Notes: generated by a model from the letters alone, not told the origin. 64,000 nucleotides of DNA from Leifsonia xyli subsp. cynodontis DSM 46306 (GCF_000470775.1 NC_022438.1:496001-560000); one strand, 5' to 3'; shown: positions 9,791 through 20,978, counted from the stretch's first letter. Program-made: numbers and translations.

Positions 9791-10342
9791 ATGACCGACC
9801 CGAACGCACACGCCGGACCGACCGAGCCCGAAGCGACCGAGGGGGCCGTCCCGCCCGCCGCTGCTCCGCCGGTTCCACCGGCCCCGCCCGCGTCCGCCGG
9901 CGACATCCCTCTGGCCCCTTCTGCTCCCGCGGTCGATGTTCCGCCCGCGCCGCCGGTCGCCCCGGCCAGCGCGCCGGTGCCGCCGCCGGCTCCGGGCTAC
10001 GCGCAGCAGCCGTATGGCCAGCCGCAACAGCCGTACGGCCAGCCCGCCCCCGACTACGCGCAGCCCTACGGCGCGCCGGCCGCCAAATCGCCGATCCTCA
10101 GCATCCTGTCGCTCGTCGGGGGCATCGTCGGCATCGTGCTCACGTTCGCCTGGGGCATCGGATTCCTGTTCGGGGTCGTCGCGATCGTGCTCGGTTTCCT
10201 CGGCCGCACCAAGGAGCCGCAGGCTCGCGGCTTCTGGCTGACGGGAATCATCCTGGGCTTCGTTTCGGTGTTCATCGCGATCGTCTTCTGGATCGCCCTC
10301 GCCATCTTCTTCGCGAGCTTGTCCAGCTACAGCACGTACTGA
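9791..10342 (+). CDS. Proline-rich DUF4190-type membrane protein
   Basis: A 183-residue protein. The first 95 residues are disordered and rich in Pro and Ala, with a short repeat of the type PYGQPQ. Two transmembrane helices follow (about residues 100-145 and 150-178), with the conserved GFLGRTKEPQARG turn between them. This is the arrangement of DUF4190 proteins in actinobacteria, whose function is unknown. The start ATG is preceded by AAGGAG. It stands alone between tsaD and a convergent methyltransferase gene. Confidence 0.75.
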   Translation: MTDPNAHAGPTEPEATEGAVPPAAAPPVPPAPPASAGDIPLAPSAPAVDVPPAPPVAPASAPVPPPAPGYAQQPYGQPQQPYGQPAPDYAQPYGAPAAKSPILSILSLVGGIVGIVLTFAWGIGFLFGVVAIVLGFLGRTKEPQARGFWLTGIILGFVSVFIAIVFWIALAIFFASLSSYSTY

Positions 10343-10359
10343 GCCCGGCCAGCGGGCGT

Positions 10360-11547
10360 TCAGAGCCGCTCGGCCAGCAGCGCAGTGTGCCGTCCGGCGA
10401 TCCTGGTGAGGACCAGGGTCGCCGAGCGGTCGCCCGCGAGTCCGAGCCGCTTCCGGAGCGCGGCGGGGTCCACATCCACGCCGCGCTTTTTGATTTCGAG
10501 GGTTCCGATCCCCCGCTTGCGGAGCGCGCGTTTGAGGTCGCGTTCCGCGTAGGGTAGCTGCTCCTGGATGCGGAACCCGGCGGCGAACGGGGTCTCGTGC
10601 CGCTCGTCGCCGGTGATGTATGCGATTCCATCGGCGAGCATCCGGCCGCCCAGACTCCGTGCCAGGTCTCCGATGAGCCGGGCTCGGATGACCGTGCCGT
10701 CCGGCTCGTAGAGGTACTCGCCGAGGTCGCCCGTCCCGGCGTCCTCGCTGTCGGCCGCCGCCGTCAGTTCGTGCGTCTTGTCGCCGCGCAGCACGAGCGC
10801 CGCGCGCCGGATGCCGGGGCGGGCCAGCGCGCCGAACCACAGTCCCAGCTCGACCGCCTGGCCGGCGGCGGACACCCACTGCGCCTCCGCCGCCGAGGGG
10901 ATGCGGTCGCGGTCGAACCCCGGTCCGAGTTTCAGCCCGACCGGGCGGGTGGTCGCCAGTTCGTAGGCGAACCCCAGCGATGGCGTGTAGTCGCCGGGGT
11001 TGGTCAGGCGCTCGGTCTGCGTGTGCCCGGCCGTCCGCCGGGCGGGGTCGAGGTAGACCGCGCCGGCCCCGCGCAGATCGGCGTCTTCGGCGCGGCCGTG
11101 CCGAACGGTCGCGGACGGGAAGGGCGCCAGGTTGAACGCGGCGATGGCGGCGGTCACCTCGTCGGCCTCGACCGCCGTGACCTCGATCTCCAGGGCCGCG
11201 ATCGCGAGAGCGTCGCCGCCGATCCCGCAGCCGAGGTCCGCCACCGTGCCGAGGCCCGCCGCACGGAACCGTCCGGCGTGCTGCGCCGCGACCGGCAGGC
11301 GGGTCGCCTGCTCCAGCCCGGCTTCGGTGAACAGCATCCTGTCTGCGAACTCGCCGAATTTGGCCGCGGCCTTCCGGCGCAGCTTCCCCTGCGTCAGCAC
11401 GGCCGCGACGAGCCCGGGGGAGTGGCTGGCTCTGCGGAGGGCGGTGACCGTCCGCAGCACGTCCTCCTCGGTCCGGGCGGGCGGGAGGGCGTCGAGCAGC
11501 CGCAGCCCCTCGGGGCTCAGCAGCTCGACGAGTTCGGACCGGTCCAT
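10360..11547 (-). CDS. Class I SAM-dependent methyltransferase with THUMP-like C-terminal domain
   Basis: A protein of 395 residues. The SAM-binding motif [16 protein letters not shown] lies near residue 95, with acidic motif II in VTAVEADE and a motif-IV-like YLDPARR. The C-terminal 90 residues, including [16 protein letters not shown], match the THUMP-like domain that follows this methyltransferase in actinobacteria; an RNA target is therefore likely but not shown. The frame is open to 11571, but ATG 11547 is preferred because the longer version would run into the CIRCE operator of groES. The two genes are divergent. Confidence 0.8.
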   Translation of the reverse strand: MDRSELVELLSPEGLRLLDALPPARTEEDVLRTVTALRRASHSPGLVAAVLTQGKLRRKAAAKFGEFADRMLFTEAGLEQATRLPVAAQHAGRFRAAGLGTVADLGCGIGGDALAIAALEIEVTAVEADEVTAAIAAFNLAPFPSATVRHGRAEDADLRGAGAVYLDPARRTAGHTQTERLTNPGDYTPSLGFAYELATTRPVGLKLGPGFDRDRIPSAAEAQWVSAAGQAVELGLWFGALARPGIRRAALVLRGDKTHELTAAADSEDAGTGDLGEYLYEPDGTVIRARLIGDLARSLGGRMLADGIAYITGDERHETPFAAGFRIQEQLPYAERDLKRALRKRGIGTLEIKKRGVDVDPAALRKRLGLAGDRSATLVLTRIAGRHTALLAERL

Positions 11548-11564
11548 AGTCCTCACGCTACCGT

Positions 11565-11591
11565 TTGGCACTCACGTTGCGTGACTGCTAA
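11565..11591. promoter_or_regulatory. CIRCE operator (upstream copy) for HrcA
   Basis: TTGGCACTC, nine bases, then GACTGCTAA. This differs from the consensus TTAGCACTC-N9-GAGTGCTAA at one base in each arm. HrcA binds such sites to repress groE genes until heat stress. It lies just upstream of the proposed -35, between the methyltransferase start and groES. Confidence 0.75.
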
Positions 11592-11606
11592 CGCACCCCC
11601 TAGACT
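11577..11606 (+). promoter_or_regulatory. Likely groES promoter
   Basis: A -35 candidate TTGCGT (11577-11582) and a -10 candidate TAGACT (11601-11606) are 18 bp apart. The -35 lies inside the first CIRCE element, and the predicted start point falls at the second, so HrcA bound at either would block transcription. Inferred from spacing only. Confidence 0.45.
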
Positions 11607-11611
11607 CGTCC

Positions 11612-11638
11612 TTAGCACTCTCGCTGCGAGGGTGCTAA
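11612..11638. promoter_or_regulatory. CIRCE operator (downstream copy) for HrcA
   Basis: TTAGCACTC, nine bases, then GGGTGCTAA, one mismatch from the consensus inverted repeat. It lies 32 bp before the groES start codon. Together with the site at 11565 it makes a double CIRCE arrangement. Confidence 0.88.
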
Positions 11639-11670
11639 CCCAAGCCTTAGGTACAAGAAAGAGGTCAACC

Positions 11671-11967
11671 GTGTCGGTCTCCATCAAGCCGCTCGAAGAT
11701 CGCATCGTCATCAAGCAGGTCGAGGCGGAGCAGACAACCGCCTCCGGTCTGGTCATCCCGGACACCGCCAAGGAGAAGCCCCAGGAGGGCGAGGTCGTCG
11801 CCGTCGGGCCCGGTCGCATCGACGACAACGGCAACCGCGTCCCGCTCGATGTCGCCGTCGGCGACAAGGTGATCTACTCCAAGTACGGCGGAACCGAGGT
11901 CAAGCTGGGCGTCGAGGATTACCTCGTCCTCTCGGCCCGCGACGTGCTCGCGGTCGTCGTTCGCTGA
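11671..11967 (+). CDS. groES: Co-chaperonin GroES
   Basis: The 10-kDa lid of the GroEL chaperonin. It has 98 residues, the standard length. It shows the N-terminal [13 protein letters not shown], the mobile-loop region [24 protein letters not shown] and [13 protein letters not shown]. The start is GTG 11671 after AAGAAAGAGG. A strong hairpin follows the stop and no groEL gene comes next, so groEL must lie elsewhere. Regulation by HrcA is predicted from the two CIRCE sites. Confidence 0.96.
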   Translation: MSVSIKPLEDRIVIKQVEAEQTTASGLVIPDTAKEKPQEGEVVAVGPGRIDDNGNRVPLDVAVGDKVIYSKYGGTEVKLGVEDYLVLSARDVLAVVVR

Positions 11968-11982
11968 CGTTCCTCTCTCGTC

Positions 11983-12019
11983 GCGAAGGCCCGGATGCTC
12001 CGCGCATCCGGGCCTTCGC
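11983..12019 (+). terminator. Rho-independent-type hairpin after groES
   Basis: A perfect 15-bp stem (11983-11997 with 12005-12019) around a 7-base loop. No T-run follows, which is common in high-GC actinobacteria. It separates groES from guaB; the remaining sequence up to 12232 shows no gene. Confidence 0.75.
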
Positions 12020-12196
12020 CGTCCCCGGGCCTCTCTGGACCCTCCTGCTGAGGGCCTGGTCGGCGCTGCTCATCCTGAGGCCGGCCTCGTCGTCGCTGCG
12101 CGCCAGAGCCGCCGGCAGGCCGCGCGGGACAGGGCGACGATCGAGTGAGCCGGACTGCGAGCCGGAATCTTCGCCCAGCTTCTGACGTTACGATGA

Positions 12197-13735
<1,539 letters not shown>

Positions 13736-13753
13736 CACCGCGCGCGTCCGGAA

Positions 13754-13782
13754 GCCGCCGTTCCCGTCCCGGGAGCGGCGGC
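13754..13782 (+). terminator. Likely hairpin terminator after guaB
   Basis: GCCGCCG and CGGCGGC arms with an inner TCCCG/CGGGA pairing form an interrupted GC-rich hairpin 18 bp after the guaB stop. The next gene starts 15 bp further on, so it may act as attenuator or terminator. Confidence 0.5.
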
Positions 13783-13797
13783 CTCTACGCTGGTGGG

Positions 13798-14592
13798 ATG
13801 CGGACACTGTCTCCCCTGAAGCGCCTTACGCACGTCCTCGTCGCCCTCGTGGCCGTCTTCGCGCTCATCGTCGTCGGGTTCCTCGCCTGGGCGTCCACTC
13901 CGATGATGGGCACGCGTTCGGCGGCGCTGGAGGTGTGGCGCGACCCGGCGGTGAGCGTCCGGGACGCCGGCGGCTCGGTCGTCCTCAGCCCGGCCAGTGC
14001 GCCGTCGGGAACCGGACTCGTGTTCATCCCCGGCGCCCGTGTCGATCCGTACGCCTACCTCTTCAAGCTCTCCGGCGTCGTAGCGGAGACGGGCGTCACG
14101 GTGGTCGTCGCCAAGCCGACGCTGAACCTCGCCTTCTTCGACCAGCGCCCCCTCTCCGCTTTCACGGAGGCGGCTCCGGGGATGAGCCACTGGAATGTCG
14201 GCGGGCACTCGCTCGGCGGGGTGCGCGCCTGCCAGCTCGCGGAGACGCCGGGGGTGGAGGGACTCGTCCTCTTCGGCAGCTACTGCGCGAACGATGTCTC
14301 GGCGACCTCCCTGCGCGTCCTCTCTCTCGGCGGCTCGAATGACTGCCTCAGCACTCCGGGGAAGATCGCCGCCGCCGCGCACCTGCTCCCGCCGGACGCG
14401 ACCTTTGTGGAGATCCCCGGGATGGATCACGCGCAGTTCGGCGACTGCGCCGCGACGATCGGCGACGCGGAGGCACGCGGCGCGCTCACGGCCGCGCTCG
14501 CGACGATCCTCTCGCCACACCGCGATCTCCTCGAGCCGGGAACGACGACCTCGCCGGACGCCACGAGATTTCCCAGCACCCCGGGTGTCTAG
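13798..14592 (+). CDS. Membrane-anchored alpha/beta hydrolase
   Basis: A 264-residue protein. One N-terminal transmembrane helix (about residues 12-32) is followed by an extracytoplasmic alpha/beta hydrolase domain. The nucleophile elbow is GGHSLGG near residue 140, and GLVFIPGARVDPYAYL precedes it. The C-terminal region holds EIPGMDHAQFGDC, where the His is the probable catalytic base. Such proteins are common and uncharacterised in Microbacteriaceae. It lies between guaB and guaB3, with no visible functional link. Confidence 0.75.
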   Translation: MRTLSPLKRLTHVLVALVAVFALIVVGFLAWASTPMMGTRSAALEVWRDPAVSVRDAGGSVVLSPASAPSGTGLVFIPGARVDPYAYLFKLSGVVAETGVTVVVAKPTLNLAFFDQRPLSAFTEAAPGMSHWNVGGHSLGGVRACQLAETPGVEGLVLFGSYCANDVSATSLRVLSLGGSNDCLSTPGKIAAAAHLLPPDATFVEIPGMDHAQFGDCAATIGDAEARGALTAALATILSPHRDLLEPGTTTSPDATRFPSTPGV

Positions 14593-14601
14593 ACTGAACG
14601 C

Positions 14602-15726
14602 GTGAGTATGGAGATCGAGATCGGGCGCGCCAAGCGCGCACGCCGCGTTTACGCCTTCGACGACGTCGCTGTGGTGCCCAGCCGTCGCACCCGTGACCCG
14701 GAGGACGTCTCGGTCTCCTGGACGATCGACGCCTACCAGTTCTCCGTGCCCTTCCTGGCCGCCCCGATGGACTCGGTGGTCTCCCCGGCGACGGCGATCG
14801 CGATGGGCAGGCTCGGCGGTCTGGGCGTGCTCGACCTCGAGGGCCTCTGGACCCGCTACGAGGACCCGGAGCCGCTGCTCGCCGAGATCCGCGAGCTGTC
14901 CGCGGGGAAGGCCACCCGTCGGATGCAGGAGATCTACTCCGCGCCCATCCGGCCCGAGCTGGTGACGAAGCGCCTGGCGGAGATCCGCGCGGGCGGCGTC
15001 ACCGTCGCGGGCGCGCTCTCGCCGCAGCGCACGCAGGAGCTTTACCAGACGGTCGTCGAGGCCGGCGTCGACCTGTTCGTGATCCGCGGCACCACCGTCT
15101 CGGCCGAGCATGTCTCGAAGAACGCCGAGCTGCTGAACTTGAAGAAGTTCATCTACGAACTGGATGTGCCGGTCATCGTCGGCGGGGCCGCCACCTACAC
15201 GGCGGCGCTGCATCTGATGCGCACCGGAGCGGCCGGTGTGCTCGTCGGCTTCGGCGGCGGCGCGGCCTCCACGACCCGCTCGACCCTCGGCATCCACGCG
15301 CCGATGGCCACCGCCGTCGCCGATGTCGCCGGCGCCCGCCGCGACTACATGGACGAGTCGGGCGGCCGCTATGTGCATGTCATCGCCGACGGCGGCCTCG
15401 GCAGCTCTGGCGACATCGTCAAGGCGATCGCCTGCGGGGCCGACGCCGTGATGCTCGGCTCGACGCTCGCCCGCGCCACCGATGCGCCCGGCGGCGGCTG
15501 GCACTGGGGCGCCGAGGCGCACCACCCGCACCTGCCGCGCGGCACCCGCGTCCAGGTCGGGCATGTCGCCCCGCTCGAGGAGATCCTCTACGGTCCCGCA
15601 CCGGTGGCCGAGGGGACTGCGAATCTCGTGGGAGCATTGCGCCGCAGCATGGCGACGACGGGATACTCGGATCTGAAGGAGTTCCAGCGCGTCGAAGTGG
15701 TCGTCGCGCCCTACCAATCGCACTAG
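14602..15726 (+). CDS. guaB3: GuaB3-type IMP dehydrogenase family protein
   Basis: An IMP dehydrogenase/GMP reductase family protein of 374 residues that lacks the CBS domains. It begins MEIEIGRAKRARRVYAFDD, the typical GuaB3 start. FLAAPMDSVVSP and IADGGLGSSGDIVKAIACGA are phosphate-binding barrel motifs. The usual active-site Cys loop is altered (GFGGGAASTTRSTLGI). Recent work on the family points to a role in GMP/IMP balance rather than classic IMPDH activity. GTG 14602 or ATG 14608 could be the start. Confidence 0.88.
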   Translation: MSMEIEIGRAKRARRVYAFDDVAVVPSRRTRDPEDVSVSWTIDAYQFSVPFLAAPMDSVVSPATAIAMGRLGGLGVLDLEGLWTRYEDPEPLLAEIRELSAGKATRRMQEIYSAPIRPELVTKRLAEIRAGGVTVAGALSPQRTQELYQTVVEAGVDLFVIRGTTVSAEHVSKNAELLNLKKFIYELDVPVIVGGAATYTAALHLMRTGAAGVLVGFGGGAASTTRSTLGIHAPMATAVADVAGARRDYMDESGGRYVHVIADGGLGSSGDIVKAIACGADAVMLGSTLARATDAPGGGWHWGAEAHHPHLPRGTRVQVGHVAPLEEILYGPAPVAEGTANLVGALRRSMATTGYSDLKEFQRVEVVVAPYQSH

Positions 15727-15761
15727 GTTCCGGCCCCTCGCGGCCGGGGAGGGAGAGCACG

Positions 15762-17612
15762 ATGGCGACAACATCCCCGTCCAACTCAGCGCAGTCCTCG
15801 GCTGTGTCCGCTCCATCGCGACTCGGCCCCGCCGAACGGGCCGCCGCGATCGCGGCGCTGAAGGACACCGAACTCGACATCCTGGTCGTGGGCGGCGGCA
15901 TCGTCGGCACCGGCAGCGCGGTGGACGCCGTCACCCGCGGTCTGAGCGTGGGGCTGGTGGAGGCGCGCGACTTCGCTTCGGGCACCTCCAGCCGGTCGTC
16001 CAAGCTCGTCCACGGCGGCATCCGGTACCTGGAGCAGCTGGACTTCGGCCTCGTGCGCGAGGCGCTCATCGAGCGCGGTCTGCTGCTCCAGCGGATCGCG
16101 CCCCACCTCGTGAAGCCGGTGCGGTTCCTGTACCCGCTGCACAAGCGAGTGTGGGAGCGCTTCTACATCGGCGCCGGGATGATGCTGTACGACATCTTCT
16201 CCTACACCGGTCTGCGCCCGCCGGGAGTCCCGCACCACCGCCACCTCAGCCGACGCCAGGTGCTCAGAGCCATCCCGAGCCTGACGCCGAACGCCCTGGT
16301 GGGCGGCATCACCTATTACGACGCGCAGGTCGACGACGCCCGCTACGTGGCCACCCTCGCCCGCACCGCGGCGCACTACGGCGCCCGGGTCGCCGCCCGC
16401 GTCCGGGTCGAGGGCTTCGTCAAGGTCGGCGAGCGCGTCGTCGGCGTGCGGGCGCGCGATCTGGAGACGGACGAACGGTTCGAGATCCGCGCCAAGCAGG
16501 TCGTGAACGCGACCGGCGTCTGGACGGACGACACCCAGGCGATGGTGGGGGAGCGCGGTCAGTTCAAGGTGCGCGCCTCGAAGGGCATCCACCTCGTCGT
16601 TCCGCGCGACCGCTTCCAGTCGAAGATGGGTCTGCTGCTGCGCACCGAGAAGAGCGTGCTGTTCGTGATCCCGTGGGGCCGGCACTGGCTCATCGGCACG
16701 ACCGACACCGACTGGAACCTCGACAAGGCCCACCCGGCGGCGACCGCGGCCGACATCGACTACTTGCTGGCCCACGTCAACGAAGTGCTCAACGTCCCCC
16801 TCACCCGCGAGGACGTGGAGGGTGTCTACGCCGGCCTCCGCCCGCTTCTGGCGGGAGAGTCGGAGGAGACCTCGAAACTCTCCCGCGAGCACCTCGTGGC
16901 GCATTCCGTGCCCGGGCTCGTCGTGATCGCGGGCGGCAAGTGGACGACCTACCGTGTGATGGCGAAGGACGCGATCGACGCCGCCGTGGACGCGCTCGAC
17001 GGCAAGATCCCGGCCAGCGCCACAATGGAGATCGCGCTCGTCGGAGCCGAAGGCTACCAGGCCGCCTGGAACAGCCGCGGCCGCATCGCGCGGGAGAGCG
17101 GCCTCCATCCCGCCCGCATCGAGCGCTTCCTCAACCGCTATGGGACGATGACCGGCGACATCCTGGCGCTCATCCGCGAAGACCCGGCGCTCGCCGAACC
17201 GCTCCCGGGCGCCGACGACTACGTGGCCGCCGAGGTCGTCTACGCCGCCTCCCACGAGGGCGCCCTGCACCTCGAAGACGTCCTCGCCCGCCGCACCCGT
17301 ATCTCCATCGAAGCCTGGGACCGCGGCGCCTCGGCGGCGCCCGTCGCCGCATCCCTGATGGCCAGGGTGCTCGGCTGGGACAGGGCCCGCGAAGAACGCG
17401 AGGTGCAGACCTACCTGCTGCGCGTCGCCGCCGAACGCGAGAGCCAGCTTCAGCCCGATGACGAATCCGCCGACCGCGTGCGGCTCGAAGCGCCGGACAT
17501 CGTGGCGGTGGACGCCGCGGCCGAGACCGGGTCCGCGGCGAAAGCGCCGCGGACGGCAGCAGCGTCCCGGACGGCAGCAGCGCCGCGGACGCCCAAGGAG
17601 CCTAAGGGGTAG
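15762..17612 (+). CDS. glpD: Aerobic glycerol-3-phosphate dehydrogenase
   Basis: An FAD enzyme that oxidises glycerol-3-phosphate to dihydroxyacetone phosphate and feeds electrons to quinone at the membrane. It has 616 residues. The dinucleotide fold is GGGIVGTGSAVDAV near residue 45, and SSRSSKLVHGGIRYLEQL is the GlpD signature. GTTDTDW and GGKWTTYR are also diagnostic. The last 35 residues form a low-complexity Ala/Pro/Thr/Arg tail with a repeated AAASRTAAAPRT-like unit, absent from most homologues. A glycerophosphodiesterase at 24131 could supply its substrate. Confidence 0.94.
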   Translation: MATTSPSNSAQSSAVSAPSRLGPAERAAAIAALKDTELDILVVGGGIVGTGSAVDAVTRGLSVGLVEARDFASGTSSRSSKLVHGGIRYLEQLDFGLVREALIERGLLLQRIAPHLVKPVRFLYPLHKRVWERFYIGAGMMLYDIFSYTGLRPPGVPHHRHLSRRQVLRAIPSLTPNALVGGITYYDAQVDDARYVATLARTAAHYGARVAARVRVEGFVKVGERVVGVRARDLETDERFEIRAKQVVNATGVWTDDTQAMVGERGQFKVRASKGIHLVVPRDRFQSKMGLLLRTEKSVLFVIPWGRHWLIGTTDTDWNLDKAHPAATAADIDYLLAHVNEVLNVPLTREDVEGVYAGLRPLLAGESEETSKLSREHLVAHSVPGLVVIAGGKWTTYRVMAKDAIDAAVDALDGKIPASATMEIALVGAEGYQAAWNSRGRIARESGLHPARIERFLNRYGTMTGDILALIREDPALAEPLPGADDYVAAEVVYAASHEGALHLEDVLARRTRISIEAWDRGASAAPVAASLMARVLGWDRAREEREVQTYLLRVAAERESQLQPDDESADRVRLEAPDIVAVDAAAETGSAAKAPRTAAASRTAAAPRTPKEPKG

Positions 17613-17726
17613 CCGCTCGACGGGCGGCCTCACCGCGCGCTCCCCCTGGCGGATCGCTGTCTCCGTGGACGTTCCGTGCCTCCGGTAGGCTGGAACCCAG
17701 TGCCCGCGACGGATGGAGACAGGGAA

Positions 17727-18257
17727 ATGGTTGACGTTCGACGGGTCAAACTGCCCGGGGTCGGGGTGTTGCACACCTTTGTGACGGATGACGGCGGCAA
17801 GGTGGGCGTGATCGCGCACCGGTCCGGGCACAGCGACTTGATCACGTTCTCGGACTACGAAGACGGCTCCGATGTGACGAAGGTCTCGTTGCGCCTGAAC
17901 GAGGACGAGGCGCACACACTGGCCGAACTGCTCGGCGGCACGCAGATCACCGAATCGCTGACCGCCCTCGACCAGATCCCGGGGCTCAGCATCGACTGGT
18001 TCACCGTCGACTACGAGGACTACATCGCCGGGCAGCAGCTCGGCGCTCCCGGCGATCGCGGTGTCGTCGGCCTCACCGTCGTCGCCGTCGTGCGCGGGGA
18101 CTCGGCCAGCCCCGCGCCCGCGCCCGACTTCAAGGTCTTCCCGGGCGACACCCTCGTCGTCGCCGGGACGCCGGAGAAGGTCGCCAAGGCCTTCGCACTC
18201 TTCCGGACAGGCGAGACCGCCCTCCGGGCCGCCGCCGACGCTCCGCCCGGAGGCTGA
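17727..18257 (+). CDS. Cation/proton antiporter regulatory subunit (TrkA-C type)
   Basis: A 176-residue cytoplasmic protein. The C-terminal 80 residues form a TrkA_C/RCK-C domain (GVVGLTVVAVVRGD...FPGDTLVVAGTPEKVAKA), and the N-terminal part resembles KhtT-type regulators. It sits 3 bp before the antiporter gene, the normal pairing for a two-subunit K+ or Na+/H+ antiporter. The start ATG 17727 is preferred over the longer frame because of the AGGGAAATG context and the family start. Its partner appears to be frameshifted, so the pair may no longer function. Confidence 0.8.
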   Translation: MVDVRRVKLPGVGVLHTFVTDDGGKVGVIAHRSGHSDLITFSDYEDGSDVTKVSLRLNEDEAHTLAELLGGTQITESLTALDQIPGLSIDWFTVDYEDYIAGQQLGAPGDRGVVGLTVVAVVRGDSASPAPAPDFKVFPGDTLVVAGTPEKVAKAFALFRTGETALRAAADAPPGG

Positions 18258-18260
18258 TCC

Positions 18261-19654
18261 ATGCATCTCGGCGAAGACCTCATCATTCTGGGCCTCCTGC
18301 TGCTCGTCGCCTATGCGCTGGGACGCCTCGGCAAGCTGGTGGGTCTCCCCGCGATCCCCATCTACATGATCGTCGGGCTGCTGGCGAGCCCGCGCACCGG
18401 GTGGTTCCCCTCGATTTCGAGAGCCGCTACATCGAGCTCATCGCGGTGTTCGGGCTCATCCTGCTGCTGTTCAATCTGGGGCTGGAGTTCGACCAGGACG
18501 AGTTCTTCGGCAATTTCGGCAAGCTCATCATCTCCGGCGGCTCCTACATCCTCATCAATATGGGCGTCGGGCTCGCGTTCGGCTTCTGGGTCAGCTGGGG
18601 CACGCGGGAGGCGCTGGTCATCGCTGGGATGACGGCCACCTCCTCGTCGGCGATCGTCACGAAGCTGCTCATCGAGCTGCGCCGTCTGGCCAATCGGGAG
18701 ACGCCGATGATCCTCGGCGTGACCGTGGTGGAGGACATCTTCATCGCGATCTACCTGGCGATCGTCTCGGTGGTGCTCAGCGGGGAGACGGCGCTCTGGC
18801 CGGTGGTCGGGAAGCTGGCGATCGCCTTCACCTTTCTCGTGGTGATGTTCACGCTGGCCCGGTGGGGCGGGAAGGTGTTCTCCCGGCTCTTCCGGACGAA
18901 AGACGATGAGCTGTTCACCATCCTGTTCTTCGGGCTCGCCGTGCTCTTCGCGGGCATCGGCGAGATCCTGGGCGTGACCGACGCGATCGGCGCTTTTCTC
19001 ATCGGCCTCGTGCTCGGCGCGACGAAGCACCGGAACAAGATCGAGCACATCGCCATCCCGCTCCGAGATGTTTTTGCCGCCTTCTTCTTCCTCAACTTCG
19101 GGCTCGAACTCGACCCGGCGAAGTTCCCCGAGGTACTCGGACCGGTGCTCATCGCCGTCGCGATGACGATCGCGCTCAACATCCTGGCCGGTCAGGTCGT
19201 CGCGTGGATCAATCGGATGGACGCACAGGCCGGCATCAACACCACGGTCATCCTCCAGAACCGCGGAGAGTTCGCGTTCATCCTCGCGACCCTGTCGATC
19301 AGTGCGGGGCTCGACGCGCGCATCCAGCCGTTCGCGGGGCTCTATGTGCTCATCATAGCCGTCCTCGGCCCGGTGCTCGCAGCCAACTCCGAGAGGATCG
19401 GTGCCGTGGTCCTGCGGACCGGCAAGCCCCGGCGGCGCGGCCGGCGCAAGCCTCGCCATCCGATGCTCGACGAGGAGATCGCGCTTGTCGAGGCGGCGAC
19501 CGCCGACCTCGACTCCGACAACCGCCGCGAGGAGAACAGCGCCGGAGCGAACGCGGAGGAGACCCGCCGGGCCGTCGACCGGCTCGTCGAGCAGGCCATG
19601 CAGCAGCAGGCCGGACCTCAGAACGACACCACCGGCGACCGAAAGCGGGGCTGA
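18261..19654 (+). pseudogene. CPA2-family cation/proton antiporter, frameshifted
   Basis: A KefB/CPA2-type exchanger of about 463 residues when repaired, with roughly 12 membrane segments and a hydrophilic tail. The first frame reads MHLGEDLIILGLLLLVAY and continues to the phrase RTGWF, then goes out of frame. The second frame resumes with PLDFESRYIELIAVFGL and runs to the end. One missing C in the run ttcccctcg (about 18408-18412) explains the break; five Cs would join the frames. Motifs TATSSSAIVTKLL and DAIGAFLIGLVLG are intact. Either a decayed gene or a sequencing error in a homopolymer. Confidence 0.85.
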
Positions 19655-19678
19655 CCCATCGAAACCACTCCGGCCCGC

Positions 19679-20530
19679 TTGGCGTCTCCGGGCGGGACCA
19701 CCCTCCTCAAGACGATGCTGCGCCCTCGCTGGATCGGCGCGCTGGTGTTCGCGCTCGCCCTCGCCGCCGGTTTCGCCGGGCTCGGTCAGTGGCAGCTGGA
19801 GCGCGCGATCGAATCGGGCAAAGCGGTCGAGGCGCCGACCGAGACCGTTCTGCCCCTCTCGCGGGTCGCTCAGCCCGGCGGCCCCATTCGGGACGCAGCG
19901 GTCGGCCAGCTTGTGGAGGTCACCGGCACGTTCGTCCCGGGCGACGAACAGCTCCTCTCCGGCCGGCTCAACCACGGCGTGAGCGGTTTCTGGGTCGTCA
20001 GCCACGCGACCGTCGAGCTGCCCGGCGGCGAGACGGCGGCGCTCGCCGTGGCCCGCGGCTGGGCGAGTGACGAAGCCGCCGCCCGGGCTGCGGCCGGGCG
20101 GCTGGCGCAACAGCCCGAGACCCGGCAGTCGATCGTGGGCCGGATCTTGCCCGATGAGCAGCCCGAGGTGCCCGCCGACAGATCGAAGCCGACCGCGATG
20201 CGCACGCTCGGTGTCGGCGCGCTCTACAACCTCTGGCACGGCGTGGACGGCAGGGCGGTGTATTCGGCGTATGTGGTCGATCGCACCGCGCCCGCGGGCC
20301 TGGCGGCGATCGACTCGCCCCCGCCGATCGCCCAGACCGAGCTCAACTGGCTCAATGTCTTCTACGCGGCCGAGTGGATCATCTTCGCGGGCTTCGCGAT
20401 CTTCCTCTGGTATCGGCTCGTGAAAGACGCGAAGGAACGCGAGGACGAGCTTCGCGGGCTCGCCGCGGCGCAGGACCCGGATGCGCAGTCCGGTGCCGCG
20501 GAGGCTGCTGCCGCGGAGAAAGTAGACTAG
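19679..20530 (+). CDS. SURF1-family cytochrome oxidase assembly protein
   Basis: A membrane protein that assists assembly of heme-copper cytochrome c oxidase. It shows the family layout: a transmembrane helix near the N-terminus (WIGALVFALALAAGF) followed at once by LGQWQLERA, a large extracytoplasmic domain with VTGTF, GFWVVSHA and ARGWA, and a second helix near residue 240 (AEWIIFAGFAIFLWY). The listed start is TTG 19679; ATG 19715 (MLRPRWIGAL) is the more usual family start. The DUF3817 gene starts 4 bp after it. Confidence 0.85.
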   Translation: MASPGGTTLLKTMLRPRWIGALVFALALAAGFAGLGQWQLERAIESGKAVEAPTETVLPLSRVAQPGGPIRDAAVGQLVEVTGTFVPGDEQLLSGRLNHGVSGFWVVSHATVELPGGETAALAVARGWASDEAAARAAAGRLAQQPETRQSIVGRILPDEQPEVPADRSKPTAMRTLGVGALYNLWHGVDGRAVYSAYVVDRTAPAGLAAIDSPPPIAQTELNWLNVFYAAEWIIFAGFAIFLWYRLVKDAKEREDELRGLAAAQDPDAQSGAAEAAAAEKVD

Positions 20531-20534
20531 GCCC

Positions 20535-20978
20535 ATGCCCCTCGCCCCCAAACCGGAAGACGTCCCGAAGATCCGCGGGGCGCTGCGGCTTTACCAGGTC
20601 TTCGCCTACGTCACGGGCATCATGCTGCTTCTGCTCTGCGCGGAGATGATCGTGAAGTACGGCCTCGGTCACCAGCTGTTCGCTTTCAGCAACTACGGCG
20701 CGCTCGCCTTCGTCCCGGTCGAGACCGCCGTCGCGCCCACGGGCGTGGACCTGAGCACCGGCATCCTGATCGCGCACGGCTGGCTGTACGTCGTGTACCT
20801 CTTCTCCGACTTCCGCCTGTGGAGCCTCATGCGCTGGAACTTCACGAAGTTCGTCATGATCGCCCTCGGCGGCGTGGTGCCGTTCCTCTCGTTCTTCGTG
20901 GAGGCGCGCATCAGCAAGCAGGTCAAGACCTATCTGGCCGGCCGTGGGGCCGCGAACCTCGTGGAGGCGACAAATTAG
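20535..20978 (+). CDS. DUF3817 integral membrane protein
   Basis: A protein of 147 residues with three predicted transmembrane helices: [36 protein letters not shown] and [18 protein letters not shown]. This pattern is DUF3817, a family of unknown function that is regularly found just upstream of guaA in actinobacteria, as here. Its stop codon TAG overlaps the proposed guaA start. Confidence 0.85.
   Translation: MPLAPKPEDVPKIRGALRLYQVFAYVTGIMLLLLCAEMIVKYGLGHQLFAFSNYGALAFVPVETAVAPTGVDLSTGILIAHGWLYVVYLFSDFRLWSLMRWNFTKFVMIALGGVVPFLSFFVEARISKQVKTYLAGRGAANLVEATN

Noticed and set aside
9990..10080. Repeated cagccgtatggccagccg-type units
   Set aside because: They encode the Pro-Tyr-Gly-Gln-rich segment of the DUF4190 protein; there is no array structure or spacer pattern of a CRISPR.
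15786..18266. 826-codon minus-strand open frame opposite glpD
   Set aside because: A shadow of glpD and the antiporter regulator; no recognisable motifs.
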